Positions 33,061 through 41,423 are shown, counted from the first letter of the stretch. The stretch: DNA of 50,531 nucleotides from Flavobacterium psychrophilum (GCA_022730285.1 DZCQ01000017.1:1-50531), one strand, 5' to 3'. Made by a program: numbers and translations. Notes: generated by a model from the sequence alone, not told the origin.

Positions 33061-33744
33061 ATGAGCAATTGTAACCAATGCATTGTTAGACAATTTAGTG
33101 CTTTAAAAGTTTTAACTAAAGAAGAACTCGTTACCATGACAACATGCAAAACTTCTCACACGATAAAAAAAGGAGAGCTTCTTTTTGAAGAAGGAGAAGT
33201 TACCAATGGTATTTATTGCGTAAAAGAAGGAGTATGCAAACTAACCAAGCTAAGTGCAAATGGGAAAGATCAAATTGTAAAATTAGTAAAAACTGGTGAT
33301 TTGCTAGGACAACGCTCCATGATAAGCGACGAACCAGCAAATTTAAGTGCGGTGGCATTAGAAGATATGCAAGTGTGCTTTATTCCAAAAGCTGAAATAA
33401 TAGGTTTTTTTAATCAAAACAATCAATTCTCTATGAATGTAATGAAAAATATTTGTGGAGATTTAAAAGAAGCAGACGACTATATGGTGTCTTTAGCACA
33501 AAAAACGGTAAAACAACGCCTAGCAGAAGTTTTATTATACCTAGAAAATACTTTTGGAATAAATCCAGATAAAAGTCTAAAAATACAACTAACACGCGAA
33601 GAACTTGCTAGCATGATAGGTACCGCAACCGAAAGTTGTATCCGAATTTTGTCTGATTTTAACAAAGCTGGAATTATCGAATTACAGAACAAAAAAATAA
33701 TTATTACCGATAAAAATAAACTAAAAAGAGAGTCTGGAAATTAA
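33061..33744 (+). CDS. FNR-like Crp-family regulator of microaerobic genes
   Basis: The 227-residue protein (start MSNCNQCIVRQFSALKVLTK) has an effector-binding barrel (about residues 25-125), a long dimerisation helix and a winged helix with TREELASMIGTATESCIRIL as helix-turn-helix. The glutamate and arginine that in E. coli FNR read the TTGAT half-site are conserved as E and R in TATESCIRIL. The cysteines C4, C7 and C106 match FNR C20, C23 and C122; the C29 position is a serine (S13), while another cysteine lies at C29 of this protein. An iron-sulfur oxygen switch is likely but not certain. I start at 33061, since earlier codons lie in the operator. Confidence 0.85.
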   Translation: MSNCNQCIVRQFSALKVLTKEELVTMTTCKTSHTIKKGELLFEEGEVTNGIYCVKEGVCKLTKLSANGKDQIVKLVKTGDLLGQRSMISDEPANLSAVALEDMQVCFIPKAEIIGFFNQNNQFSMNVMKNICGDLKEADDYMVSLAQKTVKQRLAEVLLYLENTFGINPDKSLKIQLTREELASMIGTATESCIRILSDFNKAGIIELQNKKIIITDKNKLKRESGN

Positions 33745-33756
33745 AATTTTGCAATT

Positions 33757-34062
33757 CTATACAATTGGCCCATTCCATTCTATTAAACCTCCATTTAAGT
33801 TATAAACAGTTTTAAAACCTAATTTATTCATCAATTGGCATGCTTGCGAACTTCTAGATCCAGAACGACAATAAACAAAAATAGTGTTTTCTTTATCTAA
33901 CGCATCTATAAGGTAAATAAAGCCTTGCCCTTTGTAAAAATCAATATTTAAAGCTCCAGGAATCTTACCATCTTCATACTCCTCTGGCGTTCTAACATCT
34001 ACAATAATAGCATTTTTTATAGACTGAGCCTTTTCCCACCAAACGTCTTGTGTAATATTCAT
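33757..34062 (-). CDS. Single-domain rhodanese (sulfurtransferase)
   Basis: The 101-residue product (start MNITQDVWWEKAQSIKNAII) has the rhodanese fold with the catalytic loop FVYCRSGSRSS. The active cysteine in CRSGSR and the DVRTPEEYEDGKIPGALNID strand are intact. It moves sulfane sulfur between donors and acceptors in the cytosol or periplasm; no signal peptide is seen. An earlier TTG start would lie within the -7 box, so the ATG at 34062 is chosen. It converges on the FNR-like gene with a 12-bp gap and no visible terminator. Confidence 0.9.
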   Translation of the reverse strand: MNITQDVWWEKAQSIKNAIIVDVRTPEEYEDGKIPGALNIDFYKGQGFIYLIDALDKENTIFVYCRSGSRSSQACQLMNKLGFKTVYNLNGGLIEWNGPIV

Positions 34063-34080
34063 ACTTTTAATTCTAAGATG

Positions 34081-34112
34081 CAAAAATATTAAAAATACAT
34101 TAAAATTAACAA
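34081..34112 (-). promoter_or_regulatory. Promoter of the rhodanese gene
   Basis: On the minus strand TTG (34112-34110) and TATTTTTG (34088-34081) are 21 bp apart, a full match to the Bacteroidota pattern. The box covers an alternative start codon, so translation must start at the ATG at 34062. Confidence 0.75.
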
Positions 34113-34154
34113 AAAATTAGAATAAGTTTATGCCTAAATACCAATACTTAAATA

Positions 34155-34162
34155 TACATTTG
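34155..34162 (+). promoter_or_regulatory. -7 promoter element for the nitroreductase gene
   Basis: TACATTTG is an exact TAnnTTTG match, 20 bp before the preferred ATG (34182) and 11 bp before an in-frame alternative. No TTG is seen at the expected distance. Confidence 0.5.
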
Positions 34163-34181
34163 TATAATAAATATGATATGT

Positions 34182-34814
34182 ATGCCAAAATTTATAGAAC
34201 ATCAAAATTGGAGATATGCCACGAAGAAATTTGATACAAACAAAAAAATAAATCCCGAAGATTTAGAACTTTTAAAAGAAGGCATCAGATTAAGCACTTC
34301 GTCTTACGGATTGCAACCATACAAGGTAATTATTGTAGAAAACAACGATGTTAGAGAACAAATAAAACCGCATGCTTGGGGACAATCACAAATTACGGAA
34401 GCTTCGCATCTTTTAGTTTTTGCAAACAAATTGAATTTTGGCGATGCAGAAATAGATATATATGGCAAAAATGTTATAGAAACCAGAAACATTCCTAGAG
34501 AAAATATAGCAGGATATTTAGAATTTATAAAATCAAAAATTGGAGAATTGTCCATCACCGAAAAAAATAATTGGACAGCAAAACAAACCTATCTAGCACT
34601 TGGAAACTTAATAAATATTGCAGCCGAGTTAAAAATTGATGTAACACCTATGGAAGGTTTTTTACCCGAAAAAGTAAACAATATTCTAGATTTAGACAAA
34701 CAAAACCTAAATGCTACTTTACTTGCAACCTTAGGATATCGTCATGAAAATGATGAAACCCAACATTATCAAAAAGTAAGGAAATCTAAAGAAGAACTAT
34801 TTATAACCATTTAA
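34182..34814 (+). CDS. Nitroreductase-family NAD(P)H-dependent FMN oxidoreductase
   Basis: The 210-residue protein begins MPKFIEHQNWRYATKKFDTN, where RYATKKFD is the FMN-contacting start typical of NfsB-like enzymes, and continues with STSSYGLQPYKVIIV, AWGQSQITEASHLLVFA and the C-terminal PMEGFLPEKVNNILDL, which belong to the same subfamily. It transfers electrons from NAD(P)H to nitroaromatics, quinones or related compounds; the true substrate is unknown. It is cytosolic. It is followed 12 bp later by the YceI gene and is likely co-transcribed. Confidence 0.92.
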   Translation: MPKFIEHQNWRYATKKFDTNKKINPEDLELLKEGIRLSTSSYGLQPYKVIIVENNDVREQIKPHAWGQSQITEASHLLVFANKLNFGDAEIDIYGKNVIETRNIPRENIAGYLEFIKSKIGELSITEKNNWTAKQTYLALGNLINIAAELKIDVTPMEGFLPEKVNNILDLDKQNLNATLLATLGYRHENDETQHYQKVRKSKEELFITI

Positions 34815-34826
34815 AAAAAACAAATT

Positions 34827-35396
34827 ATGAAAAATTTAAAATTATGGATTGCAGCAATTACAATCCTAGCAGGAAGTTTCACAACAAATGCTCAAAACAC
34901 CAAAAAAGTAAACACAACTGAAAGCAAAATTATTTGGACTGGAAAAAAGGTTACAGGAAAACACACTGGAACCATCGATTTAAAAAGTGGCGATTTAGTA
35001 TTTAACAACAAAAAACTAGTTGGAGGGAATTTTGTAATGAATATGAATACAATAAGTGCTACCGATTTATCCGGAGAATATAAAACAGATTTAGACAACC
35101 ATTTAAAAGCAGATGATTTTTTTGGTGTAGAAAAATTTCCAACAGCAAGTTTAGCTCTTAAAAGCATTGGAACAAAATCCAAAAACACGTATGTTGTAAC
35201 GGCAGATTTAACCATTAAAGGAATTACAAAACCAATAACTTTTGATATAGTAATTACTAAAAATACTGCTGCCACAAAACTTATCATAGACAGAACAAAA
35301 TATGATATTAAATTTAATTCTGGAAACTTTTTCGAGAATTTAGGAGACAAAACAATAGAAGATAATTTTGAATTAGTCGTAAAACTTAAATATTAA
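34827..35396 (+). CDS. YceI-like periplasmic lipid/isoprenoid-binding protein
   Basis: The 189-residue protein has a signal peptide (MKNLKLWIAAITILAGSFTT, cut after NAQ). The mature part has the YceI lipocalin-like barrel, with characteristic strands SKIIWTGKKVTGKHTGTIDL, VMNMNTISATDLSGEYKTDL, DDFFGVEKFPTASLALKSIG and LTIKGITKPITFDIV. The fold holds a long-chain isoprenoid or lipid. It lies downstream of the nitroreductase gene and just upstream of the trp promoter, to which it has no evident link. Confidence 0.93.
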   Translation: MKNLKLWIAAITILAGSFTTNAQNTKKVNTTESKIIWTGKKVTGKHTGTIDLKSGDLVFNNKKLVGGNFVMNMNTISATDLSGEYKTDLDNHLKADDFFGVEKFPTASLALKSIGTKSKNTYVVTADLTIKGITKPITFDIVITKNTAATKLIIDRTKYDIKFNSGNFFENLGDKTIEDNFELVVKLKY

Positions 35397-35415
35397 GCAA
35401 AAAATATTTTTTTAT

Positions 35416-35446
35416 TTGCAGTTTAAAAAAAATAGTAATACATTTG
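35416..35446 (+). promoter_or_regulatory. Promoter of the trp operon
   Basis: TTG (35416-35418, in TTTG) and TACATTTG (35439-35446) are separated by 20 bp, a near-ideal vegetative promoter. It lies 17 bp before the leader peptide ATG. Confidence 0.85.
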
Positions 35447-35463
35447 TCATTATTAAAAATACA

Positions 35464-35520
35464 ATGAAAAGATTTTTAAATACAAATTGGTGGTGGAGCA
35501 ACTTACGTCAAACGTCGTGA
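35464..35520 (+). CDS. trpL: trp leader peptide with three tandem tryptophan codons
   Basis: A short frame encodes MKRFLNTNWWWSNLRQTS, 18 residues. TGG TGG TGG at 35488-35496 act as the tryptophan sensor of a transcription attenuator. The stop codon TGA (35518-35520) is the last three bases of the strand that can pair with the terminator. A promoter lies 17 bp upstream and an intrinsic terminator 38 bp downstream of the stop, before trpE. The layout is the classic ribosome-stalling leader. Confidence 0.9.
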   Translation: MKRFLNTNWWWSNLRQTS

Positions 35521-35590
35521 GCAAAACCTCTTATGTGTAAATAAAATAACCATATACAAAGGCTTGTCAATCACGACAAGCCTTTTTTTT
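35514..35590 (+). promoter_or_regulatory. trp attenuator: antiterminator and terminator hairpins
   Basis: The terminator is AAAGGCTTGTC (35558-35568) paired with GACAAGCCTTT (35575-35585) and ending in eight T. The antiterminator strand GTCGTGA (35514-35520) is perfectly complementary to TCACGAC (35571-35577), which covers part of the terminator loop and its second arm. A ribosome stalled at the tryptophan codons leaves 35514-35520 free and permits antitermination. A ribosome reaching the stop codon masks it and permits termination. Confidence 0.88.
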
Positions 35591-35607
35591 ATTAAAAAAA
35601 ATTCATT

Positions 35608-37011
35608 ATGATGCAGAAAATTAAATTACATACGCACTACAAACAAATTCTATCAGATACCATCACACCTGTAAGTATTTATTTAAAACTAAGAGATAAA
35701 TACCCCAATAGTCTTTTGTTGGAAAGTAGCGATTATCATGGCAACGAAAATAGCTTTTCCTACATTTGTTGCAACCCAATTGCATCTATAAAAATAGAAA
35801 ACGAGCAAATAACAAAAACATTCCCTTCTGGAGAAATAACCAAAAGCGATATAACCAAAAGCGTATCTGTTATTGAAAATATTCAGGAATTTGTACATCA
35901 ATTTGAACCTGATAATCAAGGCTTTAAATTCATTACAAATGGACTTTTCGGATTCATATCGTATGATGCAGTGCGTTATTTTGAAAAAATAAACATCTCT
36001 AAAAAAGAAAATGCCAATGCAATACCAGATGTTTTTTATGCAATATATCAAAACATCATTGCCATCAACCATTTTAAAAATGAAGCCTATATATTTTGCC
36101 ATTCTACAGACAACAAAAACAATATTACGGAAATAGAGAAATTAATTCAAAACAAAAATTTCGCTTCTTATACCTTTACAAAAATAGAATCGATAACCTC
36201 TAATTTAACAGACAGCGACTTTCGTGAAAATGTAGTCTTAGCAAAAAAACATTGCCAACGAGGAAACGTATTTCAACTAGTACTTTCTAGAAAATTTATC
36301 CAAAAATTTAAAGGTGACGAATTCAATGTGTATAGAGCCTTACGCAGCATAAATCCGTCGCCATATTTGTTTTATTTTGACTACGGAGATTTCAAAATTA
36401 TGGGATCTTCACCAGAAGCACAATTAGTAATAAAAAACAAAAAAGCCGAAATACACCCAATTGCAGGAACATTTAGAAGAACAGGAAATGATGAAAACGA
36501 TGCAGAACTAGCAAAAAAATTAGCCTTAGACCCAAAAGAAAACAGCGAACACATCATGTTAGTCGATTTAGCACGAAACGATTTAAGCCGAAACGGACAT
36601 AGTGTAAAAGTCGAAAAATACAGAGAAATTCAATTTTTTTCCCACGTAATACACCTAGTATCCAAAGTAAGTGCCATACTGCACCCAAAAGCAAAAGCAA
36701 TGCAAGTAGTTGCAGACACATTTCCAGCAGGAACACTAACAGGAGCTCCAAAACACAAAGCATTAGAATTAATAGAAAACATCGAAAAAACCAACAGAAG
36801 CTTTTACGGAGGAGCCATTGGGTTTATGGATTTTGAAGGAAATTTTAATCACGCAATCATGATTCGGTCTTTTTTAAGCAAAAATTACGAACTAAATTTC
36901 CAAGCAGGAGCCGGAATTGTAGCCAGTTCTGACCCAGACAACGAAACCCAAGAAGTATATAACAAGCTCGCAGCACTAAACAAAGCACTAGAAATGGCAG
37001 AAAAAATATAA
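35608..37011 (+). CDS. trpE: Anthranilate synthase component I
   Basis: TrpE, with TrpG, makes anthranilate from chorismate and glutamine. The 467-residue protein has the feedback-inhibition motif LLESSDYHG near residue 34 and the chorismate-binding core: HPIAGTFRRTG, GSSPEAQLVI, PAGTLTGAPKHKALELIENI and NRSFYGGAIGFMDFEGNFNH. Two ATG codons stand in tandem at 35608 and 35611; I use the first. It is controlled by the attenuator just upstream. A GC-rich repeat of about 100 bp separates it from trpG. Confidence 0.97.
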   Translation: MMQKIKLHTHYKQILSDTITPVSIYLKLRDKYPNSLLLESSDYHGNENSFSYICCNPIASIKIENEQITKTFPSGEITKSDITKSVSVIENIQEFVHQFEPDNQGFKFITNGLFGFISYDAVRYFEKINISKKENANAIPDVFYAIYQNIIAINHFKNEAYIFCHSTDNKNNITEIEKLIQNKNFASYTFTKIESITSNLTDSDFRENVVLAKKHCQRGNVFQLVLSRKFIQKFKGDEFNVYRALRSINPSPYLFYFDYGDFKIMGSSPEAQLVIKNKKAEIHPIAGTFRRTGNDENDAELAKKLALDPKENSEHIMLVDLARNDLSRNGHSVKVEKYREIQFFSHVIHLVSKVSAILHPKAKAMQVVADTFPAGTLTGAPKHKALELIENIEKTNRSFYGGAIGFMDFEGNFNHAIMIRSFLSKNYELNFQAGAGIVASSDPDNETQEVYNKLAALNKALEMAEKI

Positions 37012-37019
37012 AAATAACC

Positions 37020-37119
37020 ATTTGGGCGTTTCCCACAAAAAAGTGGGTCGGGCTTTACGCTTGTAGTCCTCGCACCTCCTTCGTCGGGCTGTGGGCTACC
37101 GCTACAATCCCTAACGCAA
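37020..37119 (+). repeat. GC-rich structured intergenic repeat between trpE and trpG
   Basis: About 100 bp of roughly 55 percent GC stand out in an AT-rich region. The element begins ATTTGGGCGTTTCCC, contains a CCCAC/GTGGG hairpin and GGGTCGGGCTTTACGC, has the inverted pair TTGTAG/CTACAA, and ends ATCCCTAACGC, which can pair with the starting GGGCGTT. It matches, on the opposite strand, the core of the element downstream of trpA. It looks like a dispersed, folding repeat and not a gene. Confidence 0.75.
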
Positions 37120-37146
37120 AAAAACCACTAATAACAAATAATAACC

Positions 37147-37713
37147 ATGAAAATAGCAATAATAGACAATTACGATAGCTTTACTTACAATTTAGTGCAT
37201 TACTTACAAGATTTAAACTGCACAGTAACCGTTTTCAGAAACGATGAGTTTGAACTTTCTGAATTAGAACCATTCGATAAAATTGTACTTTCCCCAGGTC
37301 CAGGAATACCAGACGAAGCAGGACTGCTAAAAGACGTGATTAAAGAATACTATCAAACAAAAGCAATATTTGGAGTCTGCCTAGGACAACAAGCAATAGG
37401 AGAAGTATTTGGAGCAAAACTAACCAACCTAGAACAAGTGTACCACGGAATAGCAACCAAAATTAAAATTACAGAACAAACAGAACCAATCTTTCAAGAT
37501 TTAGAACCTGAAATAGAAGTGGGCAGATACCATTCTTGGGTTATAGACAATTATAACTTCCCAACAGAATTGGCTATCACTTCGGTAGATGAAAATGGGC
37601 AAATAATGTCCATTCGCCATAAAAATTACAATGTTTGTGGAGTACAATTTCACCCAGAAAGCATCTTAACTCCAAACGGAAAAAAAATATTAGAAAATTG
37701 GTTAAACAACTAA
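37147..37713 (+). CDS. trpG: Anthranilate synthase component II (glutamine amidotransferase)
   Basis: The 188-residue class I glutamine amidotransferase delivers ammonia to TrpE. The catalytic cysteine is in FGVCLGQQAIGE and the His/Glu pair in QFHPESILTPNG. It opens with IIDNYDSFTYNLVHYLQDL, typical of TrpG/PabA. Since no separate pabA is seen in the window, it could serve both pathways. It stands 135 bp after trpE with the GC-rich repeat in between, and 32 bp before trpD. Confidence 0.97.
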   Translation: MKIAIIDNYDSFTYNLVHYLQDLNCTVTVFRNDEFELSELEPFDKIVLSPGPGIPDEAGLLKDVIKEYYQTKAIFGVCLGQQAIGEVFGAKLTNLEQVYHGIATKIKITEQTEPIFQDLEPEIEVGRYHSWVIDNYNFPTELAITSVDENGQIMSIRHKNYNVCGVQFHPESILTPNGKKILENWLNN

Positions 37714-37745
37714 ACGCACAAAAAAACTCGAAAAGACAACAGTAA

Positions 37746-38738
37746 ATGAAAGCAATACTAAATAGATTACTAAATCAAGAAACACTTTCCAAAGAGGAGT
37801 CTAAAAATATTTTAACCAACATATCAAACGGAGCATATAATTCTAGCCAAATTGCAAGCTTTTTAACCGTTTTTATGATGCGAAATATTACCATTCAAGA
37901 ACTTTCAGGATTTAGAGAAGCACTACTAGACTTATGCATAAAAATAGATTTATCTGCACATAATGCTGTCGATTTATGTGGAACAGGTGGCGATGGTTTA
38001 GATACTTTTAACATTTCGACACTTGCTTCTTTTGTAACCGCTGGAGCAGATGTAATGGTAGCAAAACACGGTAACTATGGCGTTTCTTCTATTTCTGGTT
38101 CAAGTAATGTGTTGGAAAATTTAGGAATCTCTTTTAGCAACAACCAAGAATATTTGCAAAAATGCATAGAAAAAGCAGGAATTTGCATTCTTCACGCTCC
38201 ATTATTTCATCCAGCAATGAAAAATGTGGCACCAATCCGAAAGGAATTAGGCGTAAAAACTTTTTTTAATATGCTTGGGCCAATGGTAAATCCTAGTTTT
38301 ACAAAAAATCAAGTGGTAGGTGTTTTTAACTTAGAACTTGCCAGAATATATGCCTATTTGTACCAAGATACAGCCATAAATTATACCATTTTACATAGTT
38401 TTGACGGATATGACGAAATATCGCTAACAAGCAACGCAAAAATAATAAGCAATAAAGTAGAAAGCATTATAAAACCATCTGATTTTGGAGTACAAAAAAT
38501 AGATCCGAACGAAATTACCGGAGGCAAAAACGCAAAAGAATCTACCAAAATATTTAGTGCTGTTTTAGACAACAAAGGAACATTGGCTCAAAAAAATGTG
38601 GTATGTGCAAACGCAGCAATGGCAATTCAAACCGTTAAAAATTGTTCAACACAAAATGCTTTTGAACAAGCCATAGAAAGTTTGGAATCTGGCAAAGCAA
38701 AACAAAAATTTAACATTCTAAAAAATATAATTCCTTAA
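37746..38738 (+). CDS. trpD: Anthranilate phosphoribosyltransferase
   Basis: The 330-residue protein transfers phosphoribose from PRPP to anthranilate. The PRPP motif CGTGGDGLDTFNIST is near residue 80, followed by KHGNYGVSSISGSSNVLENL, and further conserved segments are FHPAMKNVAPIRKELGVKTF and NMLGPMVNP. No amidotransferase domain is fused. It lies in the trp series, 32 bp after trpG and 4 bp before trpC. Confidence 0.97.
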   Translation: MKAILNRLLNQETLSKEESKNILTNISNGAYNSSQIASFLTVFMMRNITIQELSGFREALLDLCIKIDLSAHNAVDLCGTGGDGLDTFNISTLASFVTAGADVMVAKHGNYGVSSISGSSNVLENLGISFSNNQEYLQKCIEKAGICILHAPLFHPAMKNVAPIRKELGVKTFFNMLGPMVNPSFTKNQVVGVFNLELARIYAYLYQDTAINYTILHSFDGYDEISLTSNAKIISNKVESIIKPSDFGVQKIDPNEITGGKNAKESTKIFSAVLDNKGTLAQKNVVCANAAMAIQTVKNCSTQNAFEQAIESLESGKAKQKFNILKNIIP

Positions 38739-38742
38739 AAAA

Positions 38743-39522
38743 ATGAATATATTAGAAAAAATAATAGCAAATAAACAGCACGAAGTAGCGTTAAAAAAGA
38801 GCTTAATTTCTGCATCACAATTAGAAAATTCTGTTTTATTTAATAGAAAAACATATTCCTTAACGCACAATTTAAAAAACAGCAACAACGGAATAATTGC
38901 AGAACACAAAAGACGCTCTCCATCAAAAGGGGAAATAAACCACCAACTATCTGTACAAGAAATAGTAAAAGGCTATGAAGACGCAGCAGTTTCTGGTATT
39001 TCGGTGCTAACAGATAGCAGATATTTTGGAGGTAGCCTAGACGATTTAATTCTGGCACGTGCAACCGTTAAAACTCCTTTGTTAAGAAAAGAATTTATAA
39101 TAGACGAATACCAATTGTTAGAAGCGAAAGCGTATGGAGCAGATGTAATTCTTTTGATTGCAGCAGTTTTAAGCAAAAATCAAATAAAAAATTTATCCAT
39201 ATTTGCCAAAAAGTTAGAACTTGAAGTGCTTTTAGAAATTCACAATCAAGAAGAATTAGACCAATCAATTATGCCAAGTTTGGATATGATTGGTGTGAAT
39301 AACCGAAATTTAAAAACCTTTGAAGTAAGTTTAGAAACAAGCATGCAACTATCGGAAAAAATACCAACAGATTTTTTTAAAATATCAGAAAGTGGAATTT
39401 ATACCGTGGACGATATAAAACTTTTAAAAACACATGGATTTAAAGGCTTTTTAATTGGTGAAAATTTTATGCGAACAGAAAATCCAGGAAAAAGTGCCTT
39501 AAATTTTATAAAAAACATATAA
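38743..39522 (+). CDS. trpC: Indole-3-glycerol-phosphate synthase
   Basis: The 259-residue TIM-barrel protein closes the indole ring. The substrate motif is AEHKRRSPSKGEIN at about residue 53, and later ones are LLRKEFIIDEYQLLEAKAYG, LLEIHNQEELDQ, IGVNNRNLKTFEV and ISESGIYTVDDI. It is a single-domain TrpC (not the E. coli TrpC-TrpF fusion); its partner TrpF is fused to TrpB in the next gene. It follows trpD by 4 bp. Confidence 0.97.
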   Translation: MNILEKIIANKQHEVALKKSLISASQLENSVLFNRKTYSLTHNLKNSNNGIIAEHKRRSPSKGEINHQLSVQEIVKGYEDAAVSGISVLTDSRYFGGSLDDLILARATVKTPLLRKEFIIDEYQLLEAKAYGADVILLIAAVLSKNQIKNLSIFAKKLELEVLLEIHNQEELDQSIMPSLDMIGVNNRNLKTFEVSLETSMQLSEKIPTDFFKISESGIYTVDDIKLLKTHGFKGFLIGENFMRTENPGKSALNFIKNI

Positions 39523-39523
39523 T

Positions 39524-39586
39524 ATGAAACGCCCATGACGGAACTATTCCAACACACAAGAAGATGATTATGGGCATTTCATCTTC
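39524..39586 (+). repeat. Inverted-repeat element between trpC and trpF-trpB
   Basis: ATGAAACGCCCAT (39524-39536) and ATGGGCATTTCAT (39570-39582) form a 13-base inverted repeat with one mismatch. A second, overlapping hairpin is GAAGATGA (39560-39567) with TCATCTTC (39579-39586). Both share the 3-prime strand and so exclude each other. The AAACGCCCA core also occurs in the opposite-strand form of the repeat between trpE and trpG, so this may be a worn copy. No T-run follows. Confidence 0.5.
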
Positions 39587-39612
39587 CAATAAAAAACAAA
39601 TATTATAAACAG

Positions 39613-41397
39613 ATGAAAATTAAAATATGTGGCATGAAATTTTCTGATAATATTCAGGAAGTAGCGGCATTGCAACCAGATTTTTTAGGATTTATTTTTT
39701 ATAAAAAATCCCTACGCTATTTTGATGGAAGCATTCCTAACATATCCAAATCTATTCAAAAAGTGGGCATTTTTGTAGATGAAAACCCTGAAAACGTACT
39801 AGAAATAGCAAAAAAACATCATTTAAACTATTTGCAATTGCATGGTACAGAAACGCCAGAATATTGTAAAAAATTACAAGAAAATTACAAAATAATAAAA
39901 GCATTTGCTATAGATTCCACTTTCAATTTTAACATTTTGAAAGAATACGAAACCACCTGCGATTACTTTTTATTTGATACAAAAGGAACAAATCATGGAG
40001 GCAACGGAAAATTGTTTGATTGGAGCATTTTAGAAAAATATACTTCCCAAAAACCCTATTTTTTGAGTGGAGGAATAAGTATAAACGAAGTAGAAGCTAT
40101 CCAAAATTTAAAAACAAAACCTTTTGCAATAGACATTAATAGTAAATTTGAAATAGAACCTGCCTTAAAAAACAAAGATTCAATAAGTAAATTCATTAAA
40201 AAATTAAATTCAAAATATATGTATCAAGTATCCGAAAATGGATTTTATGGCAATTTTGGTGGAGCCTTTATCCCTGAAATGCTATATCCAAACGTAGAAG
40301 AATTACGTCAAAAGTATCTTACAATTATTGCACAAAAAGATTTTCAGCAAGAATTTAATCAACTTTTACAAAACTATGTTGGCAGACCTACACCACTTTA
40401 TTTTGCCAAACGATTGTCTGAAAAATACCAAACCAAAATTTATTTAAAAAGAGAAGATTTATGCCACACTGGTGCTCATAAAATAAATAATACCATTGGA
40501 CAAATCTTAGTAGCAAAACGACTAGGGAAAACAAGAATAATTGCAGAAACTGGAGCAGGACAACACGGAGTGGCAACCGCAACAGTATGTGCATTAATGG
40601 GATTAGAGTGCATTGTGTATATGGGTGAGGTGGATATAAAAAGACAAGCACCAAATGTAGCTCGTATGAAAATGCTTGGAGCAGAAGTACGCCCAGCAAA
40701 ATCAGGCTCTAAAACACTAAAAGATGCTACTAACGAAGCAATTAGAGATTGGATAAATAACCCAACAGACACTTATTATATCATAGGCTCAGTGGTTGGA
40801 CCGCATCCATATCCAGACATGGTGGCAAAATTTCAAAGTATCATTTCGCAAGAAATAAAACAACAATTACAAGAAATAGAAAACAGAGAAAATCCAGATT
40901 ATGTGATTGCTTGTGTAGGCGGAGGAAGCAATGCTGCTGGTGCTTTTTATCATTTTTTAGACAATCCTGATGTAAAACTTATTGCTGTAGAAGCAGCAGG
41001 TCATGGCATAGATTCTGGCGAAAGTGCCGCAACATCAGTTTTGGGTAAAATTGGGGTAATTCATGGAAGCAAAACACTATTGATGCAAAGCGAAGACGGA
41101 CAAATAACAGAACCGTATTCCATTTCAGCAGGTTTAGATTATCCAGGAGTTGGCCCATTACATTCACATTTATTTGAAACCAAGCGTGCCGAATTTGTAG
41201 CAATTACAGATGCTGATGCAATGCAAGCAGGAATTAACCTATCACAAACAGAAGGGATAATTCCTGCAATAGAATCTGCTCACGCACTTGCCGTTCTAAA
41301 TCACAAAAAATTTGGTAAAGAAAATATCGTAGTAATTAATTTATCTGGAAGAGGCGATAAAGATTTAGATACCTACATAAAATACTTTAAATACTAA
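39613..41397 (+). CDS. trpFB: Fused phosphoribosylanthranilate isomerase and tryptophan synthase beta chain
   Basis: One 594-codon frame encodes two enzymes. TrpF (residues 1-202) starts KIKICGMKF with the catalytic Cys6 and has [12 protein letters not shown] with the Asp at 122. TrpB (from M203, [20 protein letters not shown]) has the PLP lysine in [15 protein letters not shown], the phosphate loop [12 protein letters not shown] and the conserved [15 protein letters not shown]. Only the short KKLNSKY linker joins them, with no stop codon. M203 (ATG at 40219) is an ordinary TrpB start, so internal initiation could also supply free TrpB. The gene is followed 26 bp later by trpA. Confidence 0.93.
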   Translation: MKIKICGMKFSDNIQEVAALQPDFLGFIFYKKSLRYFDGSIPNISKSIQKVGIFVDENPENVLEIAKKHHLNYLQLHGTETPEYCKKLQENYKIIKAFAIDSTFNFNILKEYETTCDYFLFDTKGTNHGGNGKLFDWSILEKYTSQKPYFLSGGISINEVEAIQNLKTKPFAIDINSKFEIEPALKNKDSISKFIKKLNSKYMYQVSENGFYGNFGGAFIPEMLYPNVEELRQKYLTIIAQKDFQQEFNQLLQNYVGRPTPLYFAKRLSEKYQTKIYLKREDLCHTGAHKINNTIGQILVAKRLGKTRIIAETGAGQHGVATATVCALMGLECIVYMGEVDIKRQAPNVARMKMLGAEVRPAKSGSKTLKDATNEAIRDWINNPTDTYYIIGSVVGPHPYPDMVAKFQSIISQEIKQQLQEIENRENPDYVIACVGGGSNAAGAFYHFLDNPDVKLIAVEAAGHGIDSGESAATSVLGKIGVIHGSKTLLMQSEDGQITEPYSISAGLDYPGVGPLHSHLFETKRAEFVAITDADAMQAGINLSQTEGIIPAIESAHALAVLNHKKFGKENIVVINLSGRGDKDLDTYIKYFKY

Positions 41398-41423
41398 TAC
41401 TTTCATTCTAAAAATACTTATAA

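Noticed and set aside
35437..35450. FNR-like sequence AATACATTTGTCAT at the trp promoter
   Set aside because: It matches 12 of 14 positions, but half of it is the -7 box itself and the left half-site is broken. No FNR logic for trp is expected.
36554..36763. Hydrophobic frame opposite trpE
   Set aside because: It is antisense to the TrpE catalytic core, and its composition follows from the complementary codons.
37020..37119. tRNA or tRNA-like gene in the GC-rich repeat
   Set aside because: The ends pair and an AATCCC phrase is present, but there is no anticodon arm, no proper T-loop and no CCA-end geometry.
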